A stretch of DNA of 64,000 nucleotides from Desmodus rotundus (lineage: Eukaryota > Chordata > Mammalia > Chiroptera > Phyllostomidae): contig NC_071391.1 of NCBI RefSeq assembly GCF_022682495.2, positions 81,991,161 through 82,055,160 of the forward strand. The letters are read 5' to 3'. The number at the start of each line of letters is the position of its first letter. The first letter of the stretch is position 1. The notes under the pieces are model-generated. The model was not told the DNA's origin and searched no databases. It saw nothing but the letters and a program-made list of their open reading frames with translations. Below are positions 41,561 to 52,654 of the stretch, one piece after another. Both the position numbers and the translations under genes were made by a program.

Positions 41561-43270
41561 AAATCTGACCACATCCTTTACTTACAGCAGTGGCCTCAGA
41601 GAAGAGCCACAGATTTCAAAAATTTGCCTTGTGGGATTTCACCAGAGAGGAGAGGAGTTTCAGTTGTTTCTGTGTTACACAGCCCAGGTAACTCAGGTGT
41701 TGAATCCACCAGACCTCTGGGCACAGATGGAGCACACAAGCTGGTGCAAGGATGTGGAAGAGAGTGGGCAGGGAAATTGCCCCTTGCCCGAGTTGGGACG
41801 GGCAGAAAACCCTTTAGCTCCTCAGGGCTTCCAGAAAGAGCTTCTGGGTTTATCCTGCTCAAGGGCTTGTCCTGAGCGGATCCCTCCCATCAACCTCCTG
41901 CGGATTAATCCAAACCCACCTCCCCATTTCCACTGCCATCCTAGGCTAGACCTCCATGACCCTACACCTAGATGACCTCAGCAGCCTCCTTCCCGTGTCC
42001 TCCCTGCCCCAGCCTGGCCCCTCTTACCATCCACCACTCAGCAGCCTTCATCCTTGTTTCCTCTCCAGCCCCACCTCTCGTTGCTGCTCCCACTCCCCTT
42101 GTCCTTTATGTTCCTGCCACCCACCTCCATCATGCCCTTCTACCCTTCCCCACAAAACCGCACAGACACACACACCTCTCCATATGCAAGAGCCTTCTCT
42201 AGGGATTTGCTGTGTTGTCACCTCTTCCTAAGGCCCTTCCTCACCCTCCTTGACTGGAAAGCAATTCCTTCAGAGAATTCAGGTAGACTTCTACCCAGCG
42301 TAGGTACCTCCTGCATAATCTTACAGCCTCTGGGTTTGCCTCCACCTAACTCTACACAACCCCACTCAATTGGCAAGGACTTCATCTAATGCAGCTTTGG
42401 GTCCCCAGTCCGGAGCACAGGAACCCACCAGGCATGGGGTGAAGCATGGAGAGGCCTCACATGGGCACCAAGGTAACTTAGACAGTTCATGGGCACAGGC
42501 TTCATCATATGGAACCACAGTGTGAGAAAGTTTCCATTTTAAGCTCTCCTTCAACTTTTCTTATTAGGGAGAAGGCCAGTCTGGTGCCACCGTGTACCCT
42601 CCCTTTTTAACAAAAAGAAAGTAGGCCTCAGACAGGCTCCCAGGTCTAAGTAGAACAGAATTATATCATTTTTTGATATTCTACTTATTTTTACAGCTTC
42701 CTTTTATATGGTAAGTCATATTGCTTTTCTATTGATGGCAGGGATATAAAATAACTTATTAAATAAGTTATATACATTTTTAAGTGAGTCAATTTTTAAA
42801 GACAAATATTTAGTAAATAATAGCACAGAGGATATATGGATACGAAGTATAAAATACCACCAGGTTTTGAAAATTTACTGTGAATAAAAGATTGTAAAAT
42901 ACCTCATTAATAACTTTTATATCAACACATGCTGAAAAGATAACATATTAGATATACTGGATTAAATAAAGTACATTATTAAAATTTATGTCACTTTGAT
43001 GAAATGACACACACACGAGTAGATGCAAAGACTGATGGAAATCCTAGTAAGGTCCATAATCTAGTTAGTGGTATTGTGTTGGTGTTAATCTCCGGGTTTC
43101 ATGGGGCACTACAGTTCCACATTTCCACTGGGCAAAGCCAGGTTATGGGTACACAGGACCTCTATATTGTTTTTGCAACTACTTGTGAATATAATTATTT
43201 CAAAGTAATAATTGTAAAATATTAATTGTACCCGTTTCTTTTTACATTTAAAAAACTGCTAAAACACTTA
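41561..43270. other. Anonymous intergenic sequence
   Basis: A C-rich block (about 41930-42230) is followed by AT-rich sequence. No exon or repeat could be assigned. The overlapping C-rich frames reflect composition. Confidence 0.4.
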
Positions 43271-43681
43271 AAATCACAGTGTGGTATTGGCTGAAAATTA
43301 CTAATTATTGTGTAGCATATATTCAGGGAACAGAATAGAGAATCCAGAAATAGACCCACACTCATATGCCCCACTGATTTTTGACAAAGATGCAAAACCA
43401 ATTTAATGGAGGAAGGATAGCCTTTTCAACAAACGTTGCTGGAGCAACTGGACATCATAGGCAAAAGATGAACTTTGACCTAAATAACACATTGCATGCA
43501 AAATGAACTCAAAATGTATCACAGATTTAAATGGAAAAAGTAATACTAAAAACTTTTAGGAAAAAAAATAGGAAAAAATCTTCAGAATTTAGGGCAAAAC
43601 ATTTTTAGACTTGACACCGAAAACAAAATCCATAGAGAAAAAAATCGATAAACTGAACCTCATCAAAAATTTTAAAATTTG

Positions 43682-43912
43682 GCCCTGGCCAATGTGACTC
43701 ATTTGTTTGGAGTGTTCCCTGTAACCAAAAGGTTGTGGGTTCAATTCTGGGTCAGGGCACATATATCTAGGTAGCAGTTTTAATCCCCAGTCTGGGCGAG
43801 GGCGGGAGGAAACCAATCAATGCTTCTCTCTCGTATTGACGTTTCTCTCCCTTCATCTCTACCTAAAAGCAATGAAAAAATGTCCTCAGGTGAGGATAAA
43901 AATTCTTTTTTA
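43682..43912 (+). mobile_element. VES SINE nested in L1
   Basis: The head GCCCTGGCCAATGTGACTCA and GGTTGTGGGTTCAATTCTGG are followed by a second unit, a CT-rich part and an A-rich tail with TCCTCAGGTGAGGATAAAAA. L1 sequence continues on both sides. Confidence 0.9.
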
Positions 43913-44426
43913 ATTTGTTCTGCAAATGGCCCTATAACCATATGACCCAGCAAATATAGCCTTGAGAATTTATCCCAGAGAAATGACAATTTATGCTCAC
44001 ATGACACCTGTACACAAATGTTCATTGCACCTTTATTTGTAAGAGCTAAAAAACCTGGAAACAACTCACCAATCCATCAACAGGTGGAGAAAGAAACACA
44101 CTGTGGGGCACCCATGCCGTGGAGCACTACTCAGCCATAAAAAGAATCAACTATTGATACACACAAGTTGGACGGATCATCAGAGAATTATGCTGAGTGA
44201 AAAAAGTCAATTCCAAAAGGTTAAATACTGTCTGATTCCATTGATACGACATTCTTGAAATGACAAAATTATAGAAATAGAGAATATATTAGTGGTTTCT
44301 AGGAGTTAGGGACAGGGGTGAGTGGGAGGCAAGAGGACCCTTTAGCACAAGAAGCATTCAGTACGTTCACAGTGTTGGTGACACACAACCCTACATGTGT
44401 GACAAAATTGTAGAGAACTAAACACA

Positions 44427-44441
44427 CACACACACACACAA
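44427..44441 (+). repeat. Short (CA)n
   Basis: About nine CA units inside the old L1 3' end. Confidence 0.9.
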
Positions 44442-44592
44442 ATGAGTACAAGTAAATCTGGACATCGAAACAAGATTGCAATACTGTACCAATGGCAACA
44501 CCCTGGTTCTGAGGTTGTTCTATAGTTCTGCAAGATGTTGCCATTGCAGGAAACTGGAAAAAGGATACATGACATCTCTCTGCATTATTTCT

Positions 44593-46576
44593 TTTTTTAA
44601 GTGTATTTTATTGATTGTGCTATTACCTTTGTCCCATTTTTTTCTCTCCTGTATTCCCCTCTGCCTTGCACTCCCTTCTCACCAGCTTCCCCTCCCTTAG
44701 TTCATGTCCATGGGTCATACATATAAGTTCTTTGGTTTCTCCATTTCCTATACAATTCTTAACCTGCCCTTCTCTATTTTGTACCTACCATTTATGCTAC
44801 TTATTCCCTGTTCCTTTTCCCCATCCTCCTCCTTCCCCCCCCACACTGATAACCCTCCATGTGACTTCCATTTCTGTGATTTTGTTCCTGTTCTAGTTGT
44901 TTGCTTAGTTTGTTTTTGTTTTTTAGGTTCAGTCTTTGATAGTTGTGAGTTTGTTGTCATTTTACTGTTCATAGTTTTGATCTTCTTCTTCTTCTTCTTC
45001 TTCTTCTTCTTCTTCTTCTTCTTCTTCTTCTTCTTCTTCTTCTTTCCTTCTTCTTAGATAAGTCCCTTTAACACTTCATATAATAAGGGCTTGGTGATGA
45101 TGAACTCTTTCAACTTGACCTTATCTGGGAAGCACTTTATCTGCCCTTCCATTCTAAATGATAGCTTTGCTGGATAGAGTAATCTAAGTCATAGGTTCTT
45201 GCCTTTCATGACTTTGAATACTTCTTCCCAGCCCCTTCTTGCCTATAAGGTTTCTTTTGAGAAATCAGTTGATAGTCTTCGGGGAACTCCTTTGTAGGTA
45301 ACCGACTCCTTTTCTCTTGCTACTTTTAAGATTCTCTCCTTATCTTTAATCTTGGGTAATGTAATTATGATGTTCCTTGGTATGTGCTTCCTTGGGTCAA
45401 ACTTCTTTGGGACTCTCTGAGCTTCCTGGACTTCCTGCAAGTCTATTTCCTTTGCCAGATTGGGGAAGTTTCCTTCATTATTTTTTCAAGTAAGTTTTCA
45501 ATTTCTTGCTCTTCCTCTTCTCCTTCTGGCACCCCTATAATTTGGATGTTGGAATATTTAAAGTTGTCCCAGAGTTCCTTAATGTCTGCTCATTTTTTTG
45601 AATTCTTTCTTCATTCTATTCTGGTTGAATGTTTACTTCTTCCTTCTGCTCCAAATCATTGATTTGACTCCCAGTTCCCTTCCCTTCACTGTTAGTTCCC
45701 TGTATATTTTTCTTTATTTCACTTTGCATAGCCTGCACTTTTTCCTCAATTTTGCAACCATACTCAATCATTTCTGTGAGCATCCTGATTACCAGTGTTT
45801 TGAACTCTGCATCTGATAGGTTGGCTATCTCTCTTCATATCTTAGTTGTATTTTTTCTGGAGCTTTGATCTGTTGTTTCATTTAAGCCTTTTTGTTTTCT
45901 TTTTTCTTTTTTGTCTTGGCTTGCCTTTTATGTAGTAAGGGGCAGAGCCTTAGGCATTTGCCCGAGTGGGGCAACCCACTTTGCTGCATTGTGACGCTGT
46001 ATATGGGGGAGAGACTAGAGAGGGAACAATGCCACTTGCTCAGCTCTCAGCTAGCTTTGAGTAACTTCATCTGTTACCCACAAGCAAATTGGGCCCTTCT
46101 GGTGGGTAGGTTTGTGTATGTTATAGGACCCTGTGGGTCTCTCCAATGAACTCTCCTGTGAGGCTGGGAGTTTCTCCCACCACCTCAACCCCCACAGATC
46201 TTTTCAGTCAGAGGTTTTGAGGCTTTATTTCCCCATGCTGGAACCCTGGGTTATGTGGTCTGTCTTACTCCCCAGTTATTCCTCCCGGTTTATCCACACA
46301 CAAATACAGGTCTGCCGGGTCTGCAAGCTGCTGTCTTGCCTGCCCAGGTCCTTCAGCCGCTGCCTTGCTGCGAGTTCTCTCCACCCCAGCTACCCATCTC
46401 CACCCCTCCTACCAGTATGGATGAATGTTTCTTCTTTAACTCTTTGGTGGACTTTCATACAGTTCAATTTTCTGGCAGTTCTGGTTGTTTTTTGTTTTTA
46501 AATTTGTTGTTGTCCTTCTTTTGGTTGTGTGAGGAGGCACAGTGTATCTACCTATACCTGCATCTTCAATGGAAAC
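44593..46576 (-). mobile_element. Full-length HAL1-type half-L1 nested in L1
   Basis: The 17 bp duplication CTCTCTGCATTATTTCT at 44576-44592 and CTCTCTGTATTATTTCT at 46577-46593 (one mismatch) bounds a 1.98 kb element. On the - strand it has a 5' UTR (about 46576-45890), a frame-broken ORF1 (about 45890-45060; pieces include 45440-45243 with EVQEAQRVPKKFDPRKHIPR) and a 3' UTR ending in a short A-rich tail. There is no ORF2. It is more decayed than 36953-38884. A (TTC)n microsatellite has grown at the ORF1/3' UTR junction. Confidence 0.93.
44980..45045 (+). repeat. (TTC)n microsatellite inside HAL1
   Basis: About 22 TTC units. The related HAL1 copies have only a short GATCTTCTTTTTCTTAGATA at this place, so the array expanded after insertion. 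On the element's own strand it is (GAA)n. Confidence 0.97.
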
Positions 46577-46650
46577 CTCTCTGTATTATTTCTAACAACT
46601 GTATGTGAATCTACAATTATCTCAAAATAAAATTCTTATTTTAAAAAATG

Positions 46651-47919
46651 ACATCTTTGAATTTTGTGTTATTTCTATTGGATAGCACTTCCCTTGAGAT
46701 TTCTGGCTTCCCCATATCTCCCTAACTGACCTTGGTCCAACATGGAACCAGAGCTCCCATAGCCCCACAGTACCTGGCTTGCTTTTTGCCAAAGACCCCA
46801 CTGTCCATCAGGGGTAACCAACCTCCTTCCTTTCTGTTTCTGTCATCCCAAACTGGTAGTGACCCAGTAGGAAGGGTCACATGGCCTTGTGGATCTTGGG
46901 CTAGAAGCCCTATAGTAGAAAAAGTGCAGCAACTCCTGCTCCTTGTAACTCTGTGGTTGAGGGAAAGGGGAGAGCAAAGGGTTTGGTCAACAGAATACCA
47001 GGGGTGGACTCTGTGACCCAGCAGCTTTTCAGACTTAGCCTTACAAATCCTGGCACGAATGAGCAAAGCCATATGTACCCAATATCAACTATGATATGAT
47101 ATGGAAGAGCTAAGCCCTGAGAACCCATCAACTGCCCACCTGTCAGGGAACAGTACACCCCTACATGGGGATACCACACAGAGTAAAAAGGGCAAGAGAT
47201 GCATCTGTGAGAACTTACACAAAAAGACGTGTATTGTTAAGTGGAAAAAAACAACATACAGATCATATCTAATATGAACGTATTTTTGTTAAAAAATAAA
47301 AATAAAGGCCAGTGTATAATGAACTTATATTTCTACTTAATTTTCAGTCAACTTTGTTTACTGAATTTATTTGGAATATTATCTTAGAGTTTCTAATCTT
47401 GACTAAGCTTTAAGAAAATTGTTTTAGAGCAAATTAATCCACAATGAACAGCTGTAGCTCATCTGCATATACTAATAAATTTGGGACACATTGAGATGAC
47501 TTTAACAACTATTTGTCTTATTGTGGAGCAGATTTTCTCTTCCCTTTTTTAAAAATTCATTTTCAGGCAAAGACTTTGTAGTTACAGGTAGTCAAGCTGG
47601 GGGACCAGCAGGTCCTACCTGTGTGCAGTGCATGTGTGTGTAAAGTGCCAGTGACTGCTGGAAGGCTACTCTGAAGGGCACTGGGGTCCTGTTTCTTCTC
47701 ACTACTTACTTCACATTTCAAAATTAAAAGCATATTTCACATATTAATGCTAGTCTTAGATAAATCCAACCACAAGGGCAAAACCAGCCATTCTTTGGTC
47801 CCTGTTGGGAATTTTGGTTCCTATTATGTAGATAGCCTTCTCAAAGCTGTTTCAAAATCAGAGAACTAATTTGTGGCTGAGGCTGTGAACTCTTCATCAA
47901 AAATCTATGTCTTTTTTTT
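46651..47919. other. Anonymous intergenic sequence
   Basis: No exon was recognised. The stretch near 47210-47330 looks like a diverged L1 3' end. The remainder is unassigned. Confidence 0.4.
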
Positions 47920-48300
47920 CTTGGAGTCCATAGCTGGACTCCATTTCCCAGCTTATCCTAGTTAGGTGTGGCCATCTGACTGGGTTCTGACCACTGGGAT
48001 GTAGAAGAAGTGATGTAAGGCATTTCCACCAGGGCTTTGAAGAAGCAGGTGTAGTCCCCTCACACTCTCCACTTCCCCTCTGCTGCTTGGAGGTAGATGA
48101 CATGAGTCCCTGGAGGATGGTGGGGCCACCAGATTGAAAGACCCCTCTGGAGGGTGGGGAGATACCCACTCAGCAGGATTGCCCAGGACTGTTAAATGAG
48201 CAAAAAATATATCCCTGTGGTGTCAACCAACTGAAATAGTGGGGACTGTTGATTACTGCACCTCAATCTTCCCTAATGGAACAGTGCGACCAAAAACAGT
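47920..48300 (+). mobile_element. MLT1-like solo LTR, diverged
   Basis: 'GTGTGGCCATCTGACTGGGT', 'TTGGAGGTAGATGACATGAG' and 'GGGACTGTTGATTACTGCAC' fit the MLT1 order, with much decay. Boundaries are approximate. Confidence 0.6.
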
Positions 48301-48404
48301 GAGAACATGGTCAAACAGGTTGTAAAAGGGTTGCAAAAACATTACATGAAAAAATATTCATTTTTGACTAATTTATTGTTTCAACCAATTTGTCCTTGAA
48401 CTAG

Positions 48405-48570
48405 TGCCTCCCAAATTAGGGAGATCACTAGAAGTATTTCGGGAACTTTCAAAAATATAAATCTTTGGGCTCTGCTCCCAGAGATACTAAATTAGTAAAG
48501 CTGGAGTGGAGCCCGGAAGTCTATAAATCTTTTAAACTCCTCAGGAAATGTGCACTCATAGACTCCTGGG
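48405..48570 (-). mobile_element. MER5-like hAT remnant
   Basis: 'CCTCCCAAATTAGGGAGATC', 'GGGCTCTGCTCCCAGAGATA' and 'GGAGCCCGGAAGTCTATAAA' follow a MER5-type pattern. Orientation is uncertain. Confidence 0.45.
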
Positions 48571-48619
48571 ATTATAAACACCATGACCTTATGAGAAAGT
48601 AAGGTGGCACATCTATTTA

Positions 48620-48800
48620 AATTTTAAGTACACATCAATCAATTTTATTTCTAGGAATCTACTCCCAAAATAAAAGCACTAGTACAGAAAGGAATGTGCT
48701 TATAAAGTTTTCAACTATAGCATTGTTTAAAATAACTTTTTTAGAAAGAGAGAGGCCAGATGTCTCTCATTAGGGAAAGATTTGAATAAACTATGGTCCA
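48620..48800 (+). repeat. Old L1 ORF2-end fragment
   Basis: 'TTTCTAGGAATCTACTCCCA', 'AGCACTAGTACAGAAAGGAA' and 'AATAAACTATGGTCCACCCA' are diverged L1 phrases. Confidence 0.55.
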
Positions 48801-50632
48801 CCCATAGGTGAAGTGCAACAGGTCTAATATTCAGTATTTCACCTAGAGATATGAAAGTCATCCTTGACTTACAGGAAGTTGGTCACTTTAAATATAATGC
48901 CTCACTTTTAATTAACAGAATCAGAACTACAGAAGCATGTCAGAGAAATAATATTTAAAAATTTTTTATTCTAAAAGATTTCTTCTTGAGAGTCAAATTT
49001 AGACATACTCCTCTGAGCCCTCTTCCTGATGAGGCCTCATCCTGGGGTGCTGTCCTCAACCTCCCTAGCCCAGTTGTAACAAGAATCTTCCTGTACACGT
49101 AGTGAGAATCTCTACCATGGTATGTGATCAAGTTCCTTGTCACCTACTTTTGACGTATAAATCTTTGGCCTGTTTTCAGCAAGAACCCTCTACCTTTGAT
49201 ATTAGTACTTTTCCATCCATTGGCCCCCCTCACTCTGCTCATTGACCATAAATCAACAGCTTTCAGTAAAGAAAGTTCAATTCTGAAGTCTCCTTCCCCT
49301 TTTGCAATAGTGCTGAATAAAATCTGTTTTCACAGTCAAAAAAAAGATAAAAATTTAAAAAATAAAAAATGTGTATTCCATACACTTGCATTCTTCATTT
49401 TTTGAATTGTTACAGTAAGTAAGCATTCCCCCTGTAATTTAGAAAAACAACTATTTTTGGCAAAAACATAAAACAACCTTTCTGCTTGTCCAGATTCAGG
49501 AACCAGTTTGTTTTTCTCACCAAGTCTCCGATGATCCCAGATCAATACACAGAATAGCACCTTCCCCCAATGTATGGGAGCAAACCTGACCCAGGTGCTC
49601 ACCGGCTTGACCTCCCTGGGGCCTAGATGGAAAGGCGCCCAGCTGCCAGTGTCACTAGGCCCATCCATTTCCTCCAAATGCCTGCTCTTTGCAGCAATTA
49701 AACTAGTGTTTCTCAAAGTGAATTCCATCTTCCACAAGCCAAGGAGGTACTTTTCCAACAAAGGTTTCTGTGGCCAAATACATCTGAGGGAGTGTTCCAT
49801 ATGCCTCCCACACGACCCCAATTTCCTGACAGTGGCAAGCATGTTAGAATAGTCAAGTTTCTAAGAAGTCCTGCAGGATACAGAAAGCTGTTTACTCTTG
49901 TTTCCAGAACTATTTGACTGTGAAACTTTTTTCTAACATAAACATTTTCCTTTTAGGGACATGTGTTTTCTAATAAGAAAATCTCAGAAATCTATCTCCA
50001 GATGAAATATACAAATGCTAGAATCTCAGGTCCTAGGACAGAGAGAGGTAGGATAGAGTTTTGAACATGCAGTGCATTTTTCTTGGTCCAGCTGTCTCCC
50101 TCTAACTTAGCTACTCTTAGCTACTCTAAGCTAGATGCTTAGCTAACTTAGCAGCATTTTAAGTAGATCCAACTGGATTATAAATTCCTTCTCACTGGAT
50201 ACTCACAGCATCTCATGCCAGACTGAGCACACAGCTGATGCTTTAAAAATGCTTAGTGACTGGTCTATTGTTTCTTCCTTCCAGGCGAGCATGTGCATTT
50301 TCCATTCTCCTTAATCCAATGGGCAGAAGCAAGCTATGGGTCTTGGAACTCTCAAGAAGAGGAAGGGGCCTTCAATCTGTGTACGCAGAACCTGAAGATG
50401 TTACAACATCCTTGAGTCCCCAAAAGCAGGTGGATCTATTCCTTAGATGACAAGACGCACCCCGCTCTGCAGTCTCTGCCCCACCACAGAGAGATCCAAG
50501 CAGAGCCTTACATACCATCTAAGCCAGAGACTTTTCATTTATAAATTGGAGAAAATAATAGTATCTAAGTGATAGAGTTGTCAGAATTAAGAGAAAACAT
50601 GAAAGTCAGTCATACAGTATATGCTTAATAAC
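48801..50632. other. Anonymous intergenic sequence
   Basis: No confident exon. A 168-codon open frame on the - strand (49842-49336) shows no family signature. The stretch ends near 49330 with AATAAAATCTGTTTTCACAG, which could be an LTR end. About 50530-50630 resembles a MIR. Confidence 0.35.
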
Positions 50633-50644
50633 TTAGCTATTTTT

Positions 50645-50902
50645 TTATTTTTTCAATTTATTTTTAATTATAGTTGACATACAGTTATTAACTAACTTTT
50701 AAATATTTTGTTTGTTGTTAAAGAGAGAGGAAGGGAGGGAGAAAAAGAGGGAGAGAAACACCGATTGGCTGCCTCTTGTATGCGCCCTGACTTGGGACCA
50801 AACCTGCAACCCAGGCATGTGACCTGACCGGGAATGGAACTGGTGACCCTTCGCTTTGTGGGATGACACCCAACCAACTGAGCCACACCGGTCAGGGCTG
50901 TG
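50645..50902 (-). mobile_element. VES SINE joined to an L1 3' end within one target duplication
   Basis: TTAGCTATTTTT at 50633-50644 and 50903-50914 flanks the whole unit. On the - strand the VES head GCCCTGACCGGTGTGGCTCA begins at 50898 and its tail ends near 50696. It continues directly into GTTAATAACTGTATGTCAAC and ATAATTAAAAATAAATTG, an L1 3' end with its own A-rich tail. No separate duplication around the VES is visible. Confidence 0.7.
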
Positions 50903-51504
50903 TTAGCTATTTTTAATGTCACAACTAGTAACCTATGGCTATGCTAGACATGGCATTGATATCTGCAGCAGCCAGACATTCATAAATACCTGACTCATTA
51001 CCTATTGATTGACTCTGCAGCCAACATGCGAACTTGGTGATCATTATCAGCAAGAAACTGTGGAAATACTTCATTTACAGGGGAAAAAAAGTCTTCTCCC
51101 ATTGTATTAAGAATAGCTCATTTTAAATAAGGATCAGCCTATGGAAAAAGAACAACTTAGATTAAATATGAAATACTAAGCAAAAAATCACCCAATAACA
51201 AACAGGCTGCTTTAAAAAAATTGTTTTAAATTATGGAAACCTCTCTAATACTTAATGTGGAGAAACTCACCTGAAGGTACTGCTCCCAGAACCCGGACAT
51301 CAGCCCATGTACAGCATTGCAAGGCAAGTCTGGAGGAACAATCATGTGATTGACCAGGGCTGACAGGTGAGTCCTCATGGTAGACAGGTGTCTGCAGTCA
51401 CCCTCCTTACCTTGTTTTACTAAGTCTCCCAAGTGCTGTCCATACTCTTATTGAACCCAGTTAGTTCTCATCATCCCACATTTCCAGGTAAGGAAGGTTT
51501 GACT

Positions 51505-51600
51505 CAGAGGGATGTAGTCACTTGCTGGCTTGACTGCTTAATAGCTCTGTCACCTTGGGGAGGTCCTGTCACCTTTCTCAACCTTGGTCAGGTTGAGACC
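51505..51600 (+). repeat. MIR SINE remnant
   Basis: 'CTGCTTAATAGCTCTGTCAC' and 'CTTTCTCAACCTTGG' fit the MIR core. Short and diverged. Confidence 0.5.
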
Positions 51601-51961
51601 ACCTTTTCTGCTACAATCCAAGGTATTTAATTCACAGGCTGGAGGCAGAGAAAGGGCAGGGAGAAAGGGACTGGTGACTCTGTGGGCTCACTCTGCTTCT
51701 AAATGCTTCCAATCCATGCCAAGAGAGAAAGAGAATGGGAGAGGTGAAACTCTTGTTCAAACTTCAGCTGGGTAAGAGGCCCTGGCAAGTCAGTAACTAC
51801 ATAGATACACCCAGTTTCCTTCCAAAGATGGCCCTGCACCTTTATAGAAATGCCTACCAATCTGCCACCCTTCACCTCCTCCACCCTGGGCACTTGCAAA
51901 ATGCTGGCTTGTGACTGTTTGGACTGTGCCCTGCCCTCTAGCTGTCCCCTGTCATCTCATA

Positions 51962-52165
51962 ATTTTTTAAAATATATATATATATATATATATTAAAAGA
52001 GAGGAAGGAAGAGAAAAAGAGAGGAGGAGAGAAACATTGATTTGTTGTTCCACTTACTTATGCAGTCATTGATTGATTCTTGTATGTGCTCTCACTGGGG
52101 ATCAAACCCGCAACCTTGGCGTATCAGGATAATGTTTTAACCAACTTTAGCTACCTGGCCAGGGC
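51962..52165 (-). mobile_element. VES SINE, reverse orientation
   Basis: The - strand head GCCCTGGCCAGGTAGCTAAA starts at 52165. The B-box region (GGTTGCGGGTTTGATCCCCA on the - strand) and the GA-rich part follow. The tail has expanded into an (AT)n array. Confidence 0.88.
51974..51994. repeat. (AT)n microsatellite in VES tail
   Basis: About ten uninterrupted AT units, derived from the A/T-rich SINE tail. Confidence 0.9.
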
Positions 52166-52249
52166 TATCACCTTGTCTTTAACTCCCAGAGAGAACCCTG
52201 GACCTTCCACAGTCTGTGCACTTGCCATGATTAACAACAGAATGGTGAT

Positions 52250-52510
52250 GATGATGATGATGAGATACAATGGCCAACACTTATGCAACACATGTATTTG
52301 CCAGGGATCTGTTCCTGGAGCTTACATAACTTAATTCATTTAATTCTCACCACAACCCTATGAAGCAGGCACTTATTATTATCCCCATCTTATAGGTGGA
52401 GAAACTGAGGCACAGATTGATTCCATCTCTAGCCCAGGTCACAGTGTTAGGAACTGTGGAGGTGGCATTTGAACCTCAGCTGCATGGCTACATAACCTGG
52501 GCTCCCAACC
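52250..52510 (-). repeat. MIR SINE remnant, reverse
   Basis: 'CATTTAATTCTCACCACAAC', 'GTGGAGAAACTGAGGCACAG' and 'GGAGGTGGCATTTGAACCTC' follow the antisense MIR order. A short GATGAT run lies at about 52243-52262. Confidence 0.85.
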
Positions 52511-52654
52511 ACCATAAGGAATAAGCCACACGTGATGATATCATTCAAGATCTACCTCAGTGCCCATTCCTTCCTCCAGGAGGCTCTTCCATTTGGGTTC
52601 CATAAATACCCAATGCCTGCTCCATGCCATGCCCTGCATTAGGTACTGAAATGA

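Larger units (their letters stand above)
43275..46650 (+). mobile_element. Old L1 3' part, interrupted by VES and HAL1
   Basis: L1 ORF2 C-terminal sequence (GGAACAGAATAGAGAATCCA, TTCAACAAACGTTGCTGGAG) runs to 43681. It resumes after the VES at 43913 (CATATGACCCAGCAAATATA, TCAACAGGTGGAGAAAGAAA) to 44592. After the HAL1 it ends at 46594-46650 with CTACAATTATCTCAAAATAA. It is old and frame-broken, and serves as host for the two younger insertions. Confidence 0.8.

Noticed and set aside
41930..42230. Overlapping C-rich open frames in three registers
   Set aside because: They reflect cytosine-rich composition; no frame shows conserved features.
49336..49842. 168-codon - strand frame
   Set aside because: No recognisable domain, no splice-like borders and no resemblance to known proteins; likely chance.
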